This document shows, in pieces, positions 12,501 through 23,651 of a DNA stretch of 64,000 bases. Within the stretch, counting starts at the first letter, position 1. Every line of letters starts with the position of its first letter. The stretch covers positions 28,735,087-28,799,086 of the forward strand of contig OZ029916.1 in the NCBI GenBank assembly GCA_964023275.1. The letters run 5' to 3'. Position numbers and translations under genes: made by a program. The notes beneath the pieces are model-generated. The model was not told where the DNA came from. It did no database searches and saw nothing but the letters and a program-made list of their open reading frames with translations. The stretch is from Norana najaformis (Eukaryota > Annelida > Clitellata > Crassiclitellata > Hormogastridae).

Positions 12501-15190
12501 GGTTGTTGGATAGTGAATAGCTGGCGAATACAAGAGGTTTAGATGTTGTAGGAGAAGTATAGTAGGCAAGAGATACGATTTTGTAATGGATTTGAGCATT
12601 TGTTGAAGCTTAATTAGTTGAATTGTATATGTCTTTGAAAGTCAAACCATTCAGAGGTTCTGGTTTTCTAAAAGCGAATGTGAAACGCAAACGTAAATAT
12701 CAAGCAGTTCCATTGTTTCTGGCTTCGTAAGCGTAAATGTAAAATGCAAACGTAAATGTCCTATAATTTTTTGCCATGCCTTGTATTAGCTTTCGGAATT
12801 TAAGAACAAGTAAGTGCGTGCATGAAAATAACATTTACAATAATGATTTGCCTAGCATGCAATTAATAAATATTTTTTATTTTAAAATAGAATTCGTAAG
12901 AAGCAGTGGCAACATTTTCAATAATAATTCGTAGCAGATAATAAATTGATTTTATGAGTTTTTTTAATTTGTCAGGATATTGCTGTCGAAAACAATTTCA
13001 ATAACTTTCTTGAATTTTTGAGAAACGCTTTTAATGCAATAGGTACGGTCAAGTGCCAAATGTTCACAAGTGATTCGTGCGGAACATCGCCAGAAAACGT
13101 GACATTCGAGTGCAACATGACATTTTCTGGGAGATTCGCTCCTCTGATTCAATGGGTGACTGCAAAAGGCGACGTCGTCAACCAGGGAGTGACAGTAACA
13201 AACCATTCTGACAGAATAACATCCACACTGGTGATAGAGGTTGACAATTCGAGTCTTCCTTTAGATTACACGTGTCAAGCTAAAATGTCAACATCTTGCA
13301 AGCCGAATAATTCAGCCATATGTGAGTTGTAAAAGGGATATGAAATTATAAGAATATATAAGATATAACAGACTTGGAACTGCGATTGACAGTCCATCTA
13401 CTGCACTTTTTTTCTGAAATATAGCCCTAGTAGCTTTCCAGAACGCCGATGGACAGCAAAATTTCCCTAACGTAATTTTCATGCGTTGCTTTGAATTTTC
13501 AACATTCATTCACTTTGCCTGCGATCATGCCTTTGTTTGGCTCCTCCTATAGCCACTTTTACTACATTGATGTCAAAGTTGGATAGTATTACCAATTCGT
13601 CCATTCACTTACAGAAACTAAAACAGAAACGTATCTTTAAATCACATACGTAGAATAACACATATATTTACTTTAGCTTACCTGATCTTGCATTAGCTTA
13701 ACCGTTCACATTTTCTCACTTTAGCGACATGACCTGACCTTCGCTGATATGAACCAACATGGCCTGCGTTACCTTACTTGAACTTAATTTTCTTGTCTGT
13801 CTTACCTACCCTTACATTGTGCTAGCCTTAACCATTAATAGTCTCATCTTACTTCATTTCGCTTAACCTTACCTACCTTACATATATGGCAACGAATAAG
13901 CTCAGCTCATTTCTTCCCGCCTAGCCTAAACTTTCAAGATCTTACCTCGCTTAAACTTGTATAACCTAACTTCATTTTGACTAAACTCGTTTATTCTTGC
14001 CTAATTTGTCTGTATGATTGAATTATCTCACTTACCTTATTTAATCTCTTTAAGGTTTATTAAGTAACCTTACCGTGACTTTCTTCGCTCGCATTACCAC
14101 ATATTGAATTTGACCAGTATAACACAATGCATTATTCTATGTTCTAAATATGTTACCGAACTGTTTAGGTACGACTGAAGTTTTTGATTCAAGTACTCAC
14201 TCATTTGAGCCGAACACGGCAAAGAGTTCCACAAAGAGCAACCTGAATCTTCTTGCTTTATTGATCATTCCAGTGATCATTATCATTATTATCATTGTCT
14301 TCGTTATCAAAAGTGAGTCAACTGAATTTTCAGCTAACTTTTTGGATTTTCACTACACTATTCTGTTAGCTCTGATTTCAATAATACGCAATATAATTTA
14401 TTAAAAATCGTTTTATTGCATTTAAAAAATCGTTCCTGGAATACGTAGGCCTATTGAAGACTTGTCTCGATGTCAGATAAATTAAGTCTATTTACCTGTA
14501 AATGCTACGAGTATCGGCTAACTAGACTTGTTAGATTTATCGATCGATATGAGTTTATTTCTTTAAATAATACAGCACAACATTTTTTACCCATCTCAGA
14601 ATTGAATAAAGTATTAATACGGTGTCTCTGTATGACTGAAGCTGCAATGCTAATTCAGAAAATGGAAAATATTATTTTGTGGCACATAGACCATACAGCT
14701 TATGGGAGAACTTGAAGTTTAGTACAAACAGATGGAAAATTATAGAATTTTGCAACCGTGTTTTGAGATTGTGATCTAGAACGACGCAGTCATCTGTGAT
14801 AATGACTACGCCCTCTCAATGATGATCAGTTGGCTGTTGTACGTGTACATTGCGAACACCTATAGCCTATTAGCAAACTCGGAGTAGAATGGCAATGAAG
14901 GAGGCGAGGAACCAGAGGGTCGAAAGCGAATAGCATAAATGGAACAGACGCAGTAACTCTCGATCAGCATAATGCTTTGAATATCTTTGGTGCAGATTAT
15001 TGTTCATTTCAATAGAGAGAAAAGGCATCTCTTCATTTACTCGTAACCGATTTTGTCTGTTGACATGTTAACTCTAGTAATAAGTTTCAGAATAATGCGT
15101 GATTAACACTAATTTTCTAAAACAGAATATTGCCTAGAGGGAACTCCACCGCCTGCAACGCCTGCTGAAATGCAACTGTTTCAACCTTGA
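9586..15190 (+). CDS. Gene D: three-Ig-domain type I membrane receptor with short tail
   Basis: The exons are signal peptide 9586-9649, Ig1 10547-10879, Ig2 11412-11732, Ig3 13043-13321, TM 14169-14312 and tail 15126-15190. They sum to 1206 bp (401 residues plus stop), and all introns are phase 1 with GT/AG ends. The signal is MAYRNHYYWIIGISLIVICC. Ig1 has VQLECSTS, SWQYIPVG and DTGTYRC. Ig2 has VQLNCST, NWQHIPLG and GGLYRC. Ig3 has FECNMTF, IQWVTAKGD and LDYTC, and several NxS/T sites occur. The TM is an Ile-rich run with no charged residue, so DAP12-type pairing is not suggested. The tail (KKYCLEGTPPP...) is only about 21 residues with a single tyrosine. The Ig2 donor (GTATTC) is weak, and the Ig2 acceptor was chosen by phase. 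An ATTAAA poly(A)-like signal lies at 15288. The gene converges on gene B. It looks intact. The ligand is unknown. Confidence 0.85.
9913..9998. repeat. Perfect 32-bp inverted repeat around an AT spacer (intron 1 of gene D)
   Basis: The left arm 9913-9944 and the right arm 9967-9998 are exact reverse complements (left arm begins AAGGAAGTGTTGAGGATG). The 22-bp spacer is alternating AT. Genes E and G have only the left arm at the equivalent place. The arrangement should favour cruciform or hairpin formation. Confidence 0.9.
10195..10330. repeat. Degenerate TTAGG/GGTTAGGTAAGG repeat tract
   Basis: Repeated GGTTAG, AGGTAAGG and TTAGGTTAGGTTAGG units lie in intron 1 of gene D, in opposite strand sense to the CTTACC tracts. 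The tract is short and imperfect, so it is not a telomere. Confidence 0.55.
12215..12560 (-). mobile_element. LINE 3' fragment in the Ig2-Ig3 intron of gene D
   Basis: The minus-strand reading includes LWNELRKDLRQFAHPP and then ALSPAAFHSGLKIKLLKLCY, the typical C-terminal pattern of CR1/L2-like reverse transcriptase ORFs (WN-LP--LR ... F---LK--L). It is 5' truncated and lies in an intron, so it is not a host gene. Confidence 0.65.
13660..14080. repeat. CTTACC-type repeat tract between Ig3 and TM exons of gene D
   Basis: The tract consists of CTTACCT, CTTAACCTTACC and similar units. The equivalent intron of gene E carries a homologous tract at 43240-43720, so it predates the duplication of the two genes. 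Confidence 0.6.
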
Positions 15191-16520
15191 GGAATCGAAC
15201 AACCAATTTCATAATACAATCTACATTTGTATGTATAATAATTACCAAACTGTTTGTATGAATTGTGGGTTTATGTAAGCTGTATTGATTAAAGTTTCAC
15301 AATGAAACAGAAACAGAGATGTAAGAATGGGGAAATTAATACACCGGGCAAGATATCTTCTAAGCCGAGGTGAATGTATTAGAAGCAGCCTCACTTATAC
15401 CAAAGAACAGATAGGGTGGGGAGATGCGACGATATTCTGTCGTTTATTCCATGATCATCGTAAGACAGTTTGGAGATTACTTAGCCAATTCTGCCATGAC
15501 ATTTCTCTGCTTAATCGACTGGTAATAATTAGGCCTACTTCTAGAATATACTTTTTATCTTTAAAAAGCAATGGTTTTTGGAAGTATGTTTAAGTTAAGA
15601 AGTCTCGAATAACAGTTAGTGATTGGATCATGGTAACGTCACCCCTCCATCTATCTCTTCCGGTAAATTAGTGCTAACGTAAGTTATGAGATTGAAAATG
15701 TCTCCTGATGTTGAATTGTAGAGGTTGTGTTTGACCTCAGCAGAGTGATCCTTCGACCTTGGTACTACACTTCTGAAGAGTCTCTATACAGGCGTGTAAA
15801 TAGATCCATTGTCTTAGCCATTTACATTTGATTTATATATTTGTCTTTATATATTTTCTTATGAGTACTTGAATACCAGTGTTTGATTGGGTTATATTGA
15901 TACATTCTAAATGTTTGATAACATTTATTGTATTGTATTTAGCCTTTTATTGAACTTCTCGACATCAACAGCAAATTAGAGCATCGTATACAAAGAAACA
16001 CACAAAGTTGACGCAAAGGTCAAAAGGTCAACCAGTAGACCCGCTATAGTTCAGTTTGACTGATTGAAATTGATTGATTGAAATTTATTGGCATTAGTCA
16101 GTTAACCTATATTATCATTATTACTAAATGGCGATTATGTAAGGTCGATAACTGAAGTAACAGCAGTAACAAAAATAACAAAAATTTACACAATTCATAG
16201 AGTAACATAGTAGTATCAGTAGATTATAGTTGATGCTTAAATATTAGTTCATATCAATTAAGTAATTTTGAAGTTAATCTTAAATTGGCTAAGAGATACA
16301 ATATTACTCAATGCGATAGGAAGAGTACACCATAAAGAAGGGCCAAAACATTTGATGCCAAATTGTTTCAGCCTGGTGCATGCAGCATCGCACCGGTATT
16401 TTTGATGAACCTCTGATATCATGTACGTGTACATCAGCTCCATTGTAAAAGTAATTTGCAATGTTGAGGGGAAGCATGTTACGTGGGCGCCATGAAATAA
16501 AGTACTTTTAATTGAAAGTA
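15191..16520. other. 3' flank of gene D, shared with gene E
   Basis: This includes the 3' UTR and downstream sequence. It aligns over its whole length with 44969-46231 (for example GCAAGATAT, TAAGCCGAGGTGAATG and the GATCCTTCGACCTTGG motif). No convincing ORF is present apart from the LINE fragment at 16258-16480. Confidence 0.6.
16258..16480 (-). mobile_element. Non-LTR retrotransposon C-terminal fragment
   Basis: The minus-strand translation contains DAACTRLKQFGIKCFGPSLW and IVSLSQFKINFK, the FGPxLWNxLP pattern at the end of many non-LTR ORFs. A diverged copy lies at 45985-46190 near gene E. The fragment is inactive. Confidence 0.6.
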
Positions 16521-17234
16521 AAAAGAGAATTCCTGAGTACCTGCAATGTGGAACTCCTGGCTGGCTTTTCAAAATCATGCTAATGCCATTTATAAATCAT
16601 TGTCTGACTTCAGTATTGACCATATTCTTATGGTTCAACATCGTATATTCATGTCTGTACAAGATCGGTTGACTAGTGCAATGGTCTTAGTTGCTTGGCT
16701 ATTCTAATTCTCTTCCCAACGGTATCACAAGGACACATGTTTCAATGTTGCAACATGTTTAGAATTCCTTGAGAACCGCAATCATATTCACCCCAGCGTG
16801 TTATCATTTAGCCGAGTGTTCAAACTTTACATTGATTGCAAGTGAAACACAGAATTAAACTAAATTTTGGTGTAAGGTGCTACACCAATTAAACTTGCAA
16901 AAAATTGCTTATTCCCCAGAAACACCTTTATGCTATAAGGTTCTCTGATTGCCCCATGCTGACCTCAACATGTGTTAAAGGTCTGTTGCATAGAACAGCG
17001 TCTTTTGATGGCTGGACAAGTTTCTGGATTCCACTCTTCAGAGTCTGTGTTCTGTATCACAAACTCAGTTATCTTTAGCGCCACAATAGCATAAATCATG
17101 AGAACAAATTTATTCATTGTCATCTGTCGCCTGCATGTCTACGAACGCTGGCAGGGAGAGGCCTTTCAGGCTCTGCAGACAAACTGACAGTCATGACGTT
17201 ACTTTGAGGCACTTCGAAATAAACATGCTATCTA

Positions 17235-17455
17235 AATAGCCAAAGAATGTTTGAAGTAGCTGGTCCAGCTGAGTGGAACTCTTTACCTGAATCTATTCGA
17301 AGATGCTCTTCAATAGATAATTTTAAATTAAAACTTAAGACTCATTTATTCTCTCTGTACTATAACTAATTATTATGTTGTAACGCGTCCTTTGAGTAAG
17401 ACATTGTTTTATTAAGGCACGTTATAAATATAAGTTGTATTGTGTTGTATTGTAT
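17235..17455 (+). mobile_element. LINE 3' end fragment with microsatellite tail
   Basis: The plus-strand reading is FEVAGPAEWNSLPESIRRCS, then FKLKLKTHLFSLYY and a stop. It is followed by about 100 bp of 3' UTR and a TTGTATTGTGTTGTATTGTA tail. The fragment is absent from the matching flank of gene E. Confidence 0.7.
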
Positions 17456-18646
17456 CTACGTCATTCATGACATTACGTTTACGTGAATCAGGGATTTCAA
17501 AAAATGAACTATTTATTCATTAATTGCAACATACTTCGTTCTTGAATGCGTAATTTCCTCTGGTAGTTTATGTGCATAGTCTTTCTTCTTTATATCCTGC
17601 AGATTCACGGACAACTGTGCTAGGGCTTGTTTGCTTTCAAACCTTTTATTCTAAATTGATTGCACTATACGACAGCGTCAATGAGTTTTGGGATACATGA
17701 GATTACGCATATAATACATCATGACTATAAATGGATGGAGTTAAAATCATATGTATCACTTTATTATTGCATTTTAATTAGTCAACCTACTGACAACTAT
17801 AGTGCCTGTTCACAGATAGCCTAGACAATGTTATGAGCCTACGGAGAAGCTGGTTTTTGACTTAAGTGTTTAGGCGCTGATGAAATACAGACTTTCAAGA
17901 TATATAAAGCAATAAACAAACGATATGAGTGGAGGGCTTAGAGTTATTCTAGAACCGATCTCAAGTATTTGCTCAATCGATCAATGGATAATATTTTTTA
18001 TATTTTGCTGACTCTTTATGCCTTAATGCGGGTGTTGAGACACTTACTGACATTTATGTAAACTTGTTTTCATTTGATTTATTTTTAAAACAGGATAAAA
18101 GATAAATCTACCAGAATAATTACTGTCTAAATTTCCAACTTTACTTGCAATTTTTCTGAAGACAAAAGTCATAAAACATCATCAGTCAAACCTGGATGGG
18201 TTTTCGTTGGTTTTGCACTGCGTGTGTGCGGAAGGCTGCCACTTGTGACTTTTCTAGTTATCCGAGCGTTGCCTGCTAACTGATGAATTTTTCTATTCTT
18301 AATAAAATTTGACATCGTTTAGGCTAACGTAGTCAGCACCGCAGATTAGTTTCTCATAAAGCGGCGCTATATAAATTTATAATTACAATTACATACTTGA
18401 AAGCCTGCAGATTTTAATCTTTGCATTCTTATATTCACATTATTTCGCAAATTAAAAGTGCATAGGCCTATCATTTCTAAGAGTTGAACATATTTAATCC
18501 ATTTTTCTATATAGCTTTTTGTAGTAGCATAGCATTTTTACGCAATTACTAAACACCATAACTGACTTTATCTGTGATGTCATTTATATACTGCAGGCTA
18601 ATGTTCTGAGTGTTAAAATCTACTGATTTGTTTCGTACTATGCATA

Positions 18647-18687
18647 TTTTATACTATGCATATTCTGCGAATATGCATAGTATAAAA
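18647..18687. repeat. Short perfect palindrome (19-bp arms, 3-bp spacer)
   Basis: TTTTATACTATGCATATTC, then TGC, then the reverse complement. It is degenerate in copy X2 (about 24936-24976). In copy X3 the homology starts immediately after the position of this palindrome (46232). Confidence 0.85.
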
Positions 18688-19997
18688 GTTTTGTTGTTGG
18701 CCTAAGTTAGTCTGTTCTTTCTTCCCCTACTATTAATGTGATAAACAGATTGCTGAAATTTTTTTTGCTGAGTTAATAATTGTTCTTAAACTGTGTAGAT
18801 GTTTTACATTAGTACTTGCTCTTCCTACCACAGTTTCTACATTGATACATTATTACAGGCTAAGCGCTCGCTTTCACCGATCTCACTGTGACGCTACGCA
18901 AGCGTAGACCATAGCCGTCTACAGGTTAATACAGTGTAGAACCTTGCGATAAAAATTATCTTTGGCTGTTACAAAGCAGGCAGCTATGTGTGTCGTAATG
19001 CTGCCAAGTACAGCTACCTGTATTGTGCTTCATTACTAGACAGCATCGATAAGCCACTTTACTGATAACTGCTTCCAGACATTATTACCTTTGAGAGAGG
19101 ACAGAGATTGTGTTAACTACATAGTAGCTCGTCCAATGACCAATGCAGCTACAGACACACTATGAACAGACTTTTACAAATTGTGACGAAGAAATGCAGT
19201 TTTATTAGCGTAGATTGACATCTTGTGTATTACGATTCCGACGCTAAAGTGTTTACAATAATTTATACGATATTTATAATTAAATACACCCAAACAACGT
19301 TTACAAAAAATATTGCAACACATACAGGTGACCAGTAGTAAGCTTTAGAAAAAAACGGCGCTTAATATTTGCTCTTTTACCTGTGAAATTTCATTTGTAT
19401 ATCCGTTACCATTTGTTCTTAGACTTTAATAATTTGACATTATTGTTTGATAAACACGAATGTTGCACATCGTAGAAATTGTTTATCTTCAATATGTTGC
19501 ATCTGTTGTATTCGTAAAAGTTCTAATACAAAATAAAGATCTGATTCACTGGTATAATTAATCGTAGAAGTTTTGATTTGATTATTTAATTTCAGTGCTA
19601 TGATGCTTTAAGATACAGCAGTTTTTTGCACAAAATTATAAATCACCATTTTGTACTGCATAGGATGCTGAACAGGCAAGATAAAAGTCGACTGAGTTCC
19701 AACCGTGTGAATGTACCTTATATGTTCTTTAAAATGTTACAGCATGGAGTTTTCAGACCAAATATAAAAATGTGATTCAAATTATCTGTGTCTTTCATAA
19801 TGGAAGCGAGTGAGAACTTTCCTGACACCTAGAAAGGCCAGCCATACAAACTCCTTTAATTAAGCTTCCTTTCGGACCTATACCTTGTATGGCTAATAGA
19901 GAACCAAACTCTATTACAGCGAACTTTCAGACACTATGTAACACACCTTATGGAGACTCTGAGAATATAAAAATAAAGTTTCACCCGGGCTAATCTC

Positions 19998-20145
19998 AAG
20001 GCAACGAGAGAGAGAGAAAGAGAGAGAGTGAAAGAGAGAGAGAGACAGACAGACATACAGAAAGACAGTCAGAGAGAAAGACAGAAGAAGACAGAGAGAG
20101 AGAGAGAGAGAGACAGACTCAGAGATAGAGACTGAAAGAGAGAGA
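19998..20145. repeat. GA/GACA-rich microsatellite
   Basis: A GAGAGA tract with interspersed GACAGACAGACA units. Related tracts are at the same place in X2 (26268-26313, pure GA) and X3 (47513-47600). Confidence 0.85.
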
Positions 20146-20783
20146 TTGATGCGCAGAATAAATGGCCTTGAGCAGCATTTTTATTTTAGAAAAGTGCAAA
20201 CTTTTTTACTTATTGTGACACTCAGCTTAGCCAAATAACATAAGTGAGAGCGGCAGATCAACTGTCACAAGTAGAAACAGTTAGTCTGAGTTTTATACTG
20301 CTAGTAAATATACGTTTAATAAAGTTTTCTTACTAAATAAGTAACATTGCTAATGTAACAGAATACAGTTTTCTGGTTATGTTTTGCAGCTATAGGCCAC
20401 GCCATTACAACGAAAAAAATATGTTAGAGGAAACGATCAGGGGGAACTACTCTAAAGGAAAACAACCAAGAGTAAGAAGTCGAGGGAAACATCCTGAGGC
20501 AAAATGTTCCTGGGAGAGATGTCCGGTACTATTGATAAACGATAAACATCTAGGTTGATAGATTTTGTAGAATTCTGCTGCCATCGACAGATGCACTTAC
20601 ACATGAACTGCTGTTAAATTTTCTGATCATCCATGGGATATACACCACCAGGTGCCCACTCAACCATTTATTCTTTCTGGATAGTAAATGAGTATGTGAC
20701 TCAAACTAAAGATCCTTCGACCTCGGGCTGCGCTTCCGATATGGCGATGTGTAAATAAGTTTTTTTGCTTTTAGTGTTTTGTG

Positions 20784-21055
20784 TGGTCTATCGGTAACAC
20801 GTTTGATCAATGATCATGCGGTTGCGGGTTCGACTCCCTGTAACGATCTTGGGCAAGTTGTTTGCTCACACCGTGCCTCTGTCACCAAGCAGCATAATTT
20901 GGTACCGGCGTAAGCTGGGAAGTAAACCGCAAGTCCTGCGATGCACTGGCACCGTACCCAGGACCTTGAGATTCGTCCATTGCTGGCTAAGGGCCTACAT
21001 AAAGGAATGAGCGCCTCCCCTAAGTCCCACTATGGGACACGTGACATTTACCTTA
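20784..21055 (+). mobile_element. tRNA-derived SINE copy 1
   Basis: The tRNA-like head includes TGGTCTATCGGTAACACG (A-box region) and a B-box-like GGTTGCGGGTTCGACTCC. It continues with GGGCAAGTTGTTTGCTCACA and a GGTACCGGCGTAAGCTGGG body. The third codon-like frame is open but is not a gene. Copies at homologous sites lie at 26921-27195 and 48215-48490. Confidence 0.7.
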
Positions 21056-21810
21056 GTTTTAATGTCTTACCTTTTCCTATTCATTCACAAGAGAGAAACA
21101 TGACTCTATGAATCTAAAAAATGATAACATACTACTGTGACGAATGTATCGGGAGTGTAGCATGGAGTTACTATGGTCTGGAGAAGTGGGAGATGCAAGG
21201 AAAGCACATTCCCCTAACCTCGGTGGATTGATGTGCTTTTTTACATTCTTCCAATCTCTAACAGTCATCACATCGACAGTCTAGGATCCTAGAATGGTAT
21301 CACAAGTATCAGTAGATGTAATGCTTGGGCACCAGTTATTATAACCATGGGCAAGGCTAAATTTAAATTGCATTCTGAAGAAAGCAACTTTGAGGAAAGA
21401 ATCACCAACCACTTGTAATCAACCTAAAATGAAATAGAACTATGCAATCAATTCAGTATACCACAATAGCAGTAAACACAATCTATGGCTTTATACACTT
21501 GTTCTAATAACACTGGTCAACATAGAAATCGTTACTGACTGGAAAAGGCCCTAATGTGTAGCATCTTGGTGTGCTGAACACGAATATAACCATAAAAATT
21601 TTTTATTGGCTCTCGTTTTGAAAATATTTCATATAGTTCATTTTTTATGTTTCACCATGTAAATTTATGCAGTAGGACTGCGACAATATCCTAAATAAGT
21701 CTAGAATGATGTAATATTCCACCTCATTGCATAATCCCATCATGGACACATCATGCACAGTTGATTACGTCATTTTCTGATGCAATGTAAAACTACAGCC
21801 AGTCGGCTGC

Positions 21811-21846
21811 TGACGTAAGATGACGTCAGCAGTGTACTATATAAAG
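21811..21846 (+). promoter_or_regulatory. CRE-like and TATA motifs upstream of the transposon gene
   Basis: TGACGTAA at 21811 and a full palindromic TGACGTCA at 21821 are followed by CTATATAAAG at 21837, about 115 bp before the ATG at 21961. The spacing is what one expects of a compact pol II promoter with an ATF/CREB-type site. Confidence 0.5.
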
Positions 21847-21960
21847 CGAGTCGGAACGGTTGAGCATTTACAATATTACAGACTTTGTGCGAGACAGTTT
21901 AAGTTACTGTTTTATAAAACTATTATTACTTTATCCAGTTAGATACAATACAGAACAGTA

Positions 21961-23651
21961 ATGCCTCGGAAGTGCGTAAATACTGTGGACAACTTTTGTT
22001 ACATTTGTGGGGAAGTGACATTTGCCAACCAGAAGAAAAGTATCACTTATCAAGTCAAGAAGGCATATCATGCTTACTTCGAATGCAAGGTTGGTGACCA
22101 AGACAAGCCATGGGCCCCGCATATATGCTGTGCTACATGTACAACACAGCTTTCACAGTGGTTGAATGGCAAAAGACCATCAATGCCGTTTTCAGTTCCC
22201 ATGGTGTGGAGAGAGCAAAGCAACCACGTAGATGACTGTTACTTCTGCTTGGTTCCTCCTCTTTCCGGTGGAATAACGAAGCAAAAGAAGTCGACAATAG
22301 TCTACCCAAACATTCCGTCAGCATTGAGACCAGTTCCACATGGTGATGGACTTCCTATTCCAGAACCTCCAGCAGAATATATTTTCCTTGATTCATCTGA
22401 TGAGGACAAGGGTGAGCCGACATGTTCTTCTCCTGGTCCGTCAGCGTGCAGTGATCCCGATTTTCACTGTGGTGCATCATCAACCCCACACAGAATAACA
22501 CAGGAAGAACTAAATGACCTTGTTCGTGATTTGGACTTATCCAAAAACAAGGCAGAATTGCTAGGATCAAGACTCCAACAATGGAATCTTCTAGAAGAAG
22601 ATGTCACAATTACTTCATATAGAAAGCGCCATCAGCAGTTGGAACCTTTCTTTATGAAGGAAGGTAATCTGGTATTCTGTTCCAATATTGACGACCTCAT
22701 GAATGCCTTACAGATCACTCATGACCCACAAGAATGGAGACTCTTTGTAGACTCTTCAACACTGAGTCTTAAGGCTGTGCTTTTGCACAATGGAAACAGT
22801 CTTCCATCTATTCCATTAGCGCATGCTGTCCACATGAAAGAGACATACGATAACCTAAAACAGCTACTGCAGTCCATTGACTATAACAGGTACAAATGGC
22901 ACCTGTGTGGTGATTTGAAGGTAGTTGCCATTTTAATGGGACTGCAGCAAGGATATACAAAATATATGTGTTTCTTGTGTGAGTGGGATAGCCGAGCAAG
23001 AGAGTTGCACTACGTGCGGAAGGAATGGACTCCCAGACAAACATGGCAGTTGGACAGAAGAATATCCAGCACCCAGCTCTGGTCGAGGCTCACAAAATCC
23101 TACTACCACCCCTTCACATCAAACTAGGTTTGGTGAAGAACTTCATGAAAGCCATGGACCGCACTTCGCCAGCTTTCCGATACCTGCATGAAAAATTCCC
23201 TCGACTCAGCGAAGCAAAGATTAAAGAGGGAGTTTTTGTGGGTCCTCAGATTAGAGAACTCTTCAAAGATGACCGCTTCAACAACTTGCTGGAGGGTGAT
23301 GCGAAACAAGCATGGAATGCTTTTCGTCTAGTGTCTACAGACTTTCTGGGGAATGTTAGGGCAGAAAACTACAAGGAACTAGTAGAAGACATGCTCAAGC
23401 AGTACCAGAAATTTCGCTGCAATATGTCTCTGAAGATGCATTTCCTTCATTCCCATCTGGATTTCTTCCCTGACAACTGTGGTATGGTTAGTGACGAACA
23501 TGGCGAACGTTTTCATCAAGATATCGCAACAATGGAGCAAAGGTACCAGGGAAAATGGTCCACTACAATGTTGGCTGACTACTGCTGGACACTCCGCAGA
23601 GATGCTCCCGAACAGCTGTACAAGAGACAGGCAAAAAAATCTAAGAACTAG
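21961..23651 (+). pseudogene. Transposon-encoded protein, one frameshift
   Basis: Frame 1 is open from ATG 21961 to 23127. Its homologous continuation is in another frame, from about 23040 to the stop at 23651, so a single shift near 23040 breaks an otherwise full gene of about 563 codons. Cys pairs suggest a zinc-binding N-terminus: CYICGE, CCATC, CYFC and, in the middle, CFLCEW. The C-terminal part has SDEHGERFHQDI and YQGKWS..MLADYCW, which I recall from an unnamed protein family widespread in invertebrate genomes. That recollection was not checked. The gene lies between inverted terminal repeats, which supports a transposase or accessory role over a host function. I cannot assign a catalytic triad. 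Confidence 0.7.

Larger units (their letters stand above)
17651..21485. repeat. Duplicated non-coding block, copy X1
   Basis: About 3.8 kb runs colinear with 23918-27616 and partly with 46232-48899. It begins at CTAAATTGATTGCA and breaks off at AGTAAACACAATCT. It contains a palindrome, a GA-rich microsatellite and a SINE, but no protein-coding gene that I can support. It lies downstream of gene D, in the space between the convergent receptor genes. Confidence 0.8.

Noticed and set aside
12215-12599. 128-residue minus-strand ORF as an extra exon or host gene
   Set aside because: The residues match the end of a LINE reverse transcriptase and lie in an intron of gene D on the wrong strand.
20810-21010. 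Repeated 66-residue ORF (also at 26949 and 48239)
   Set aside because: It coincides with the tRNA-headed SINE. The open frame is a property of the repeat.
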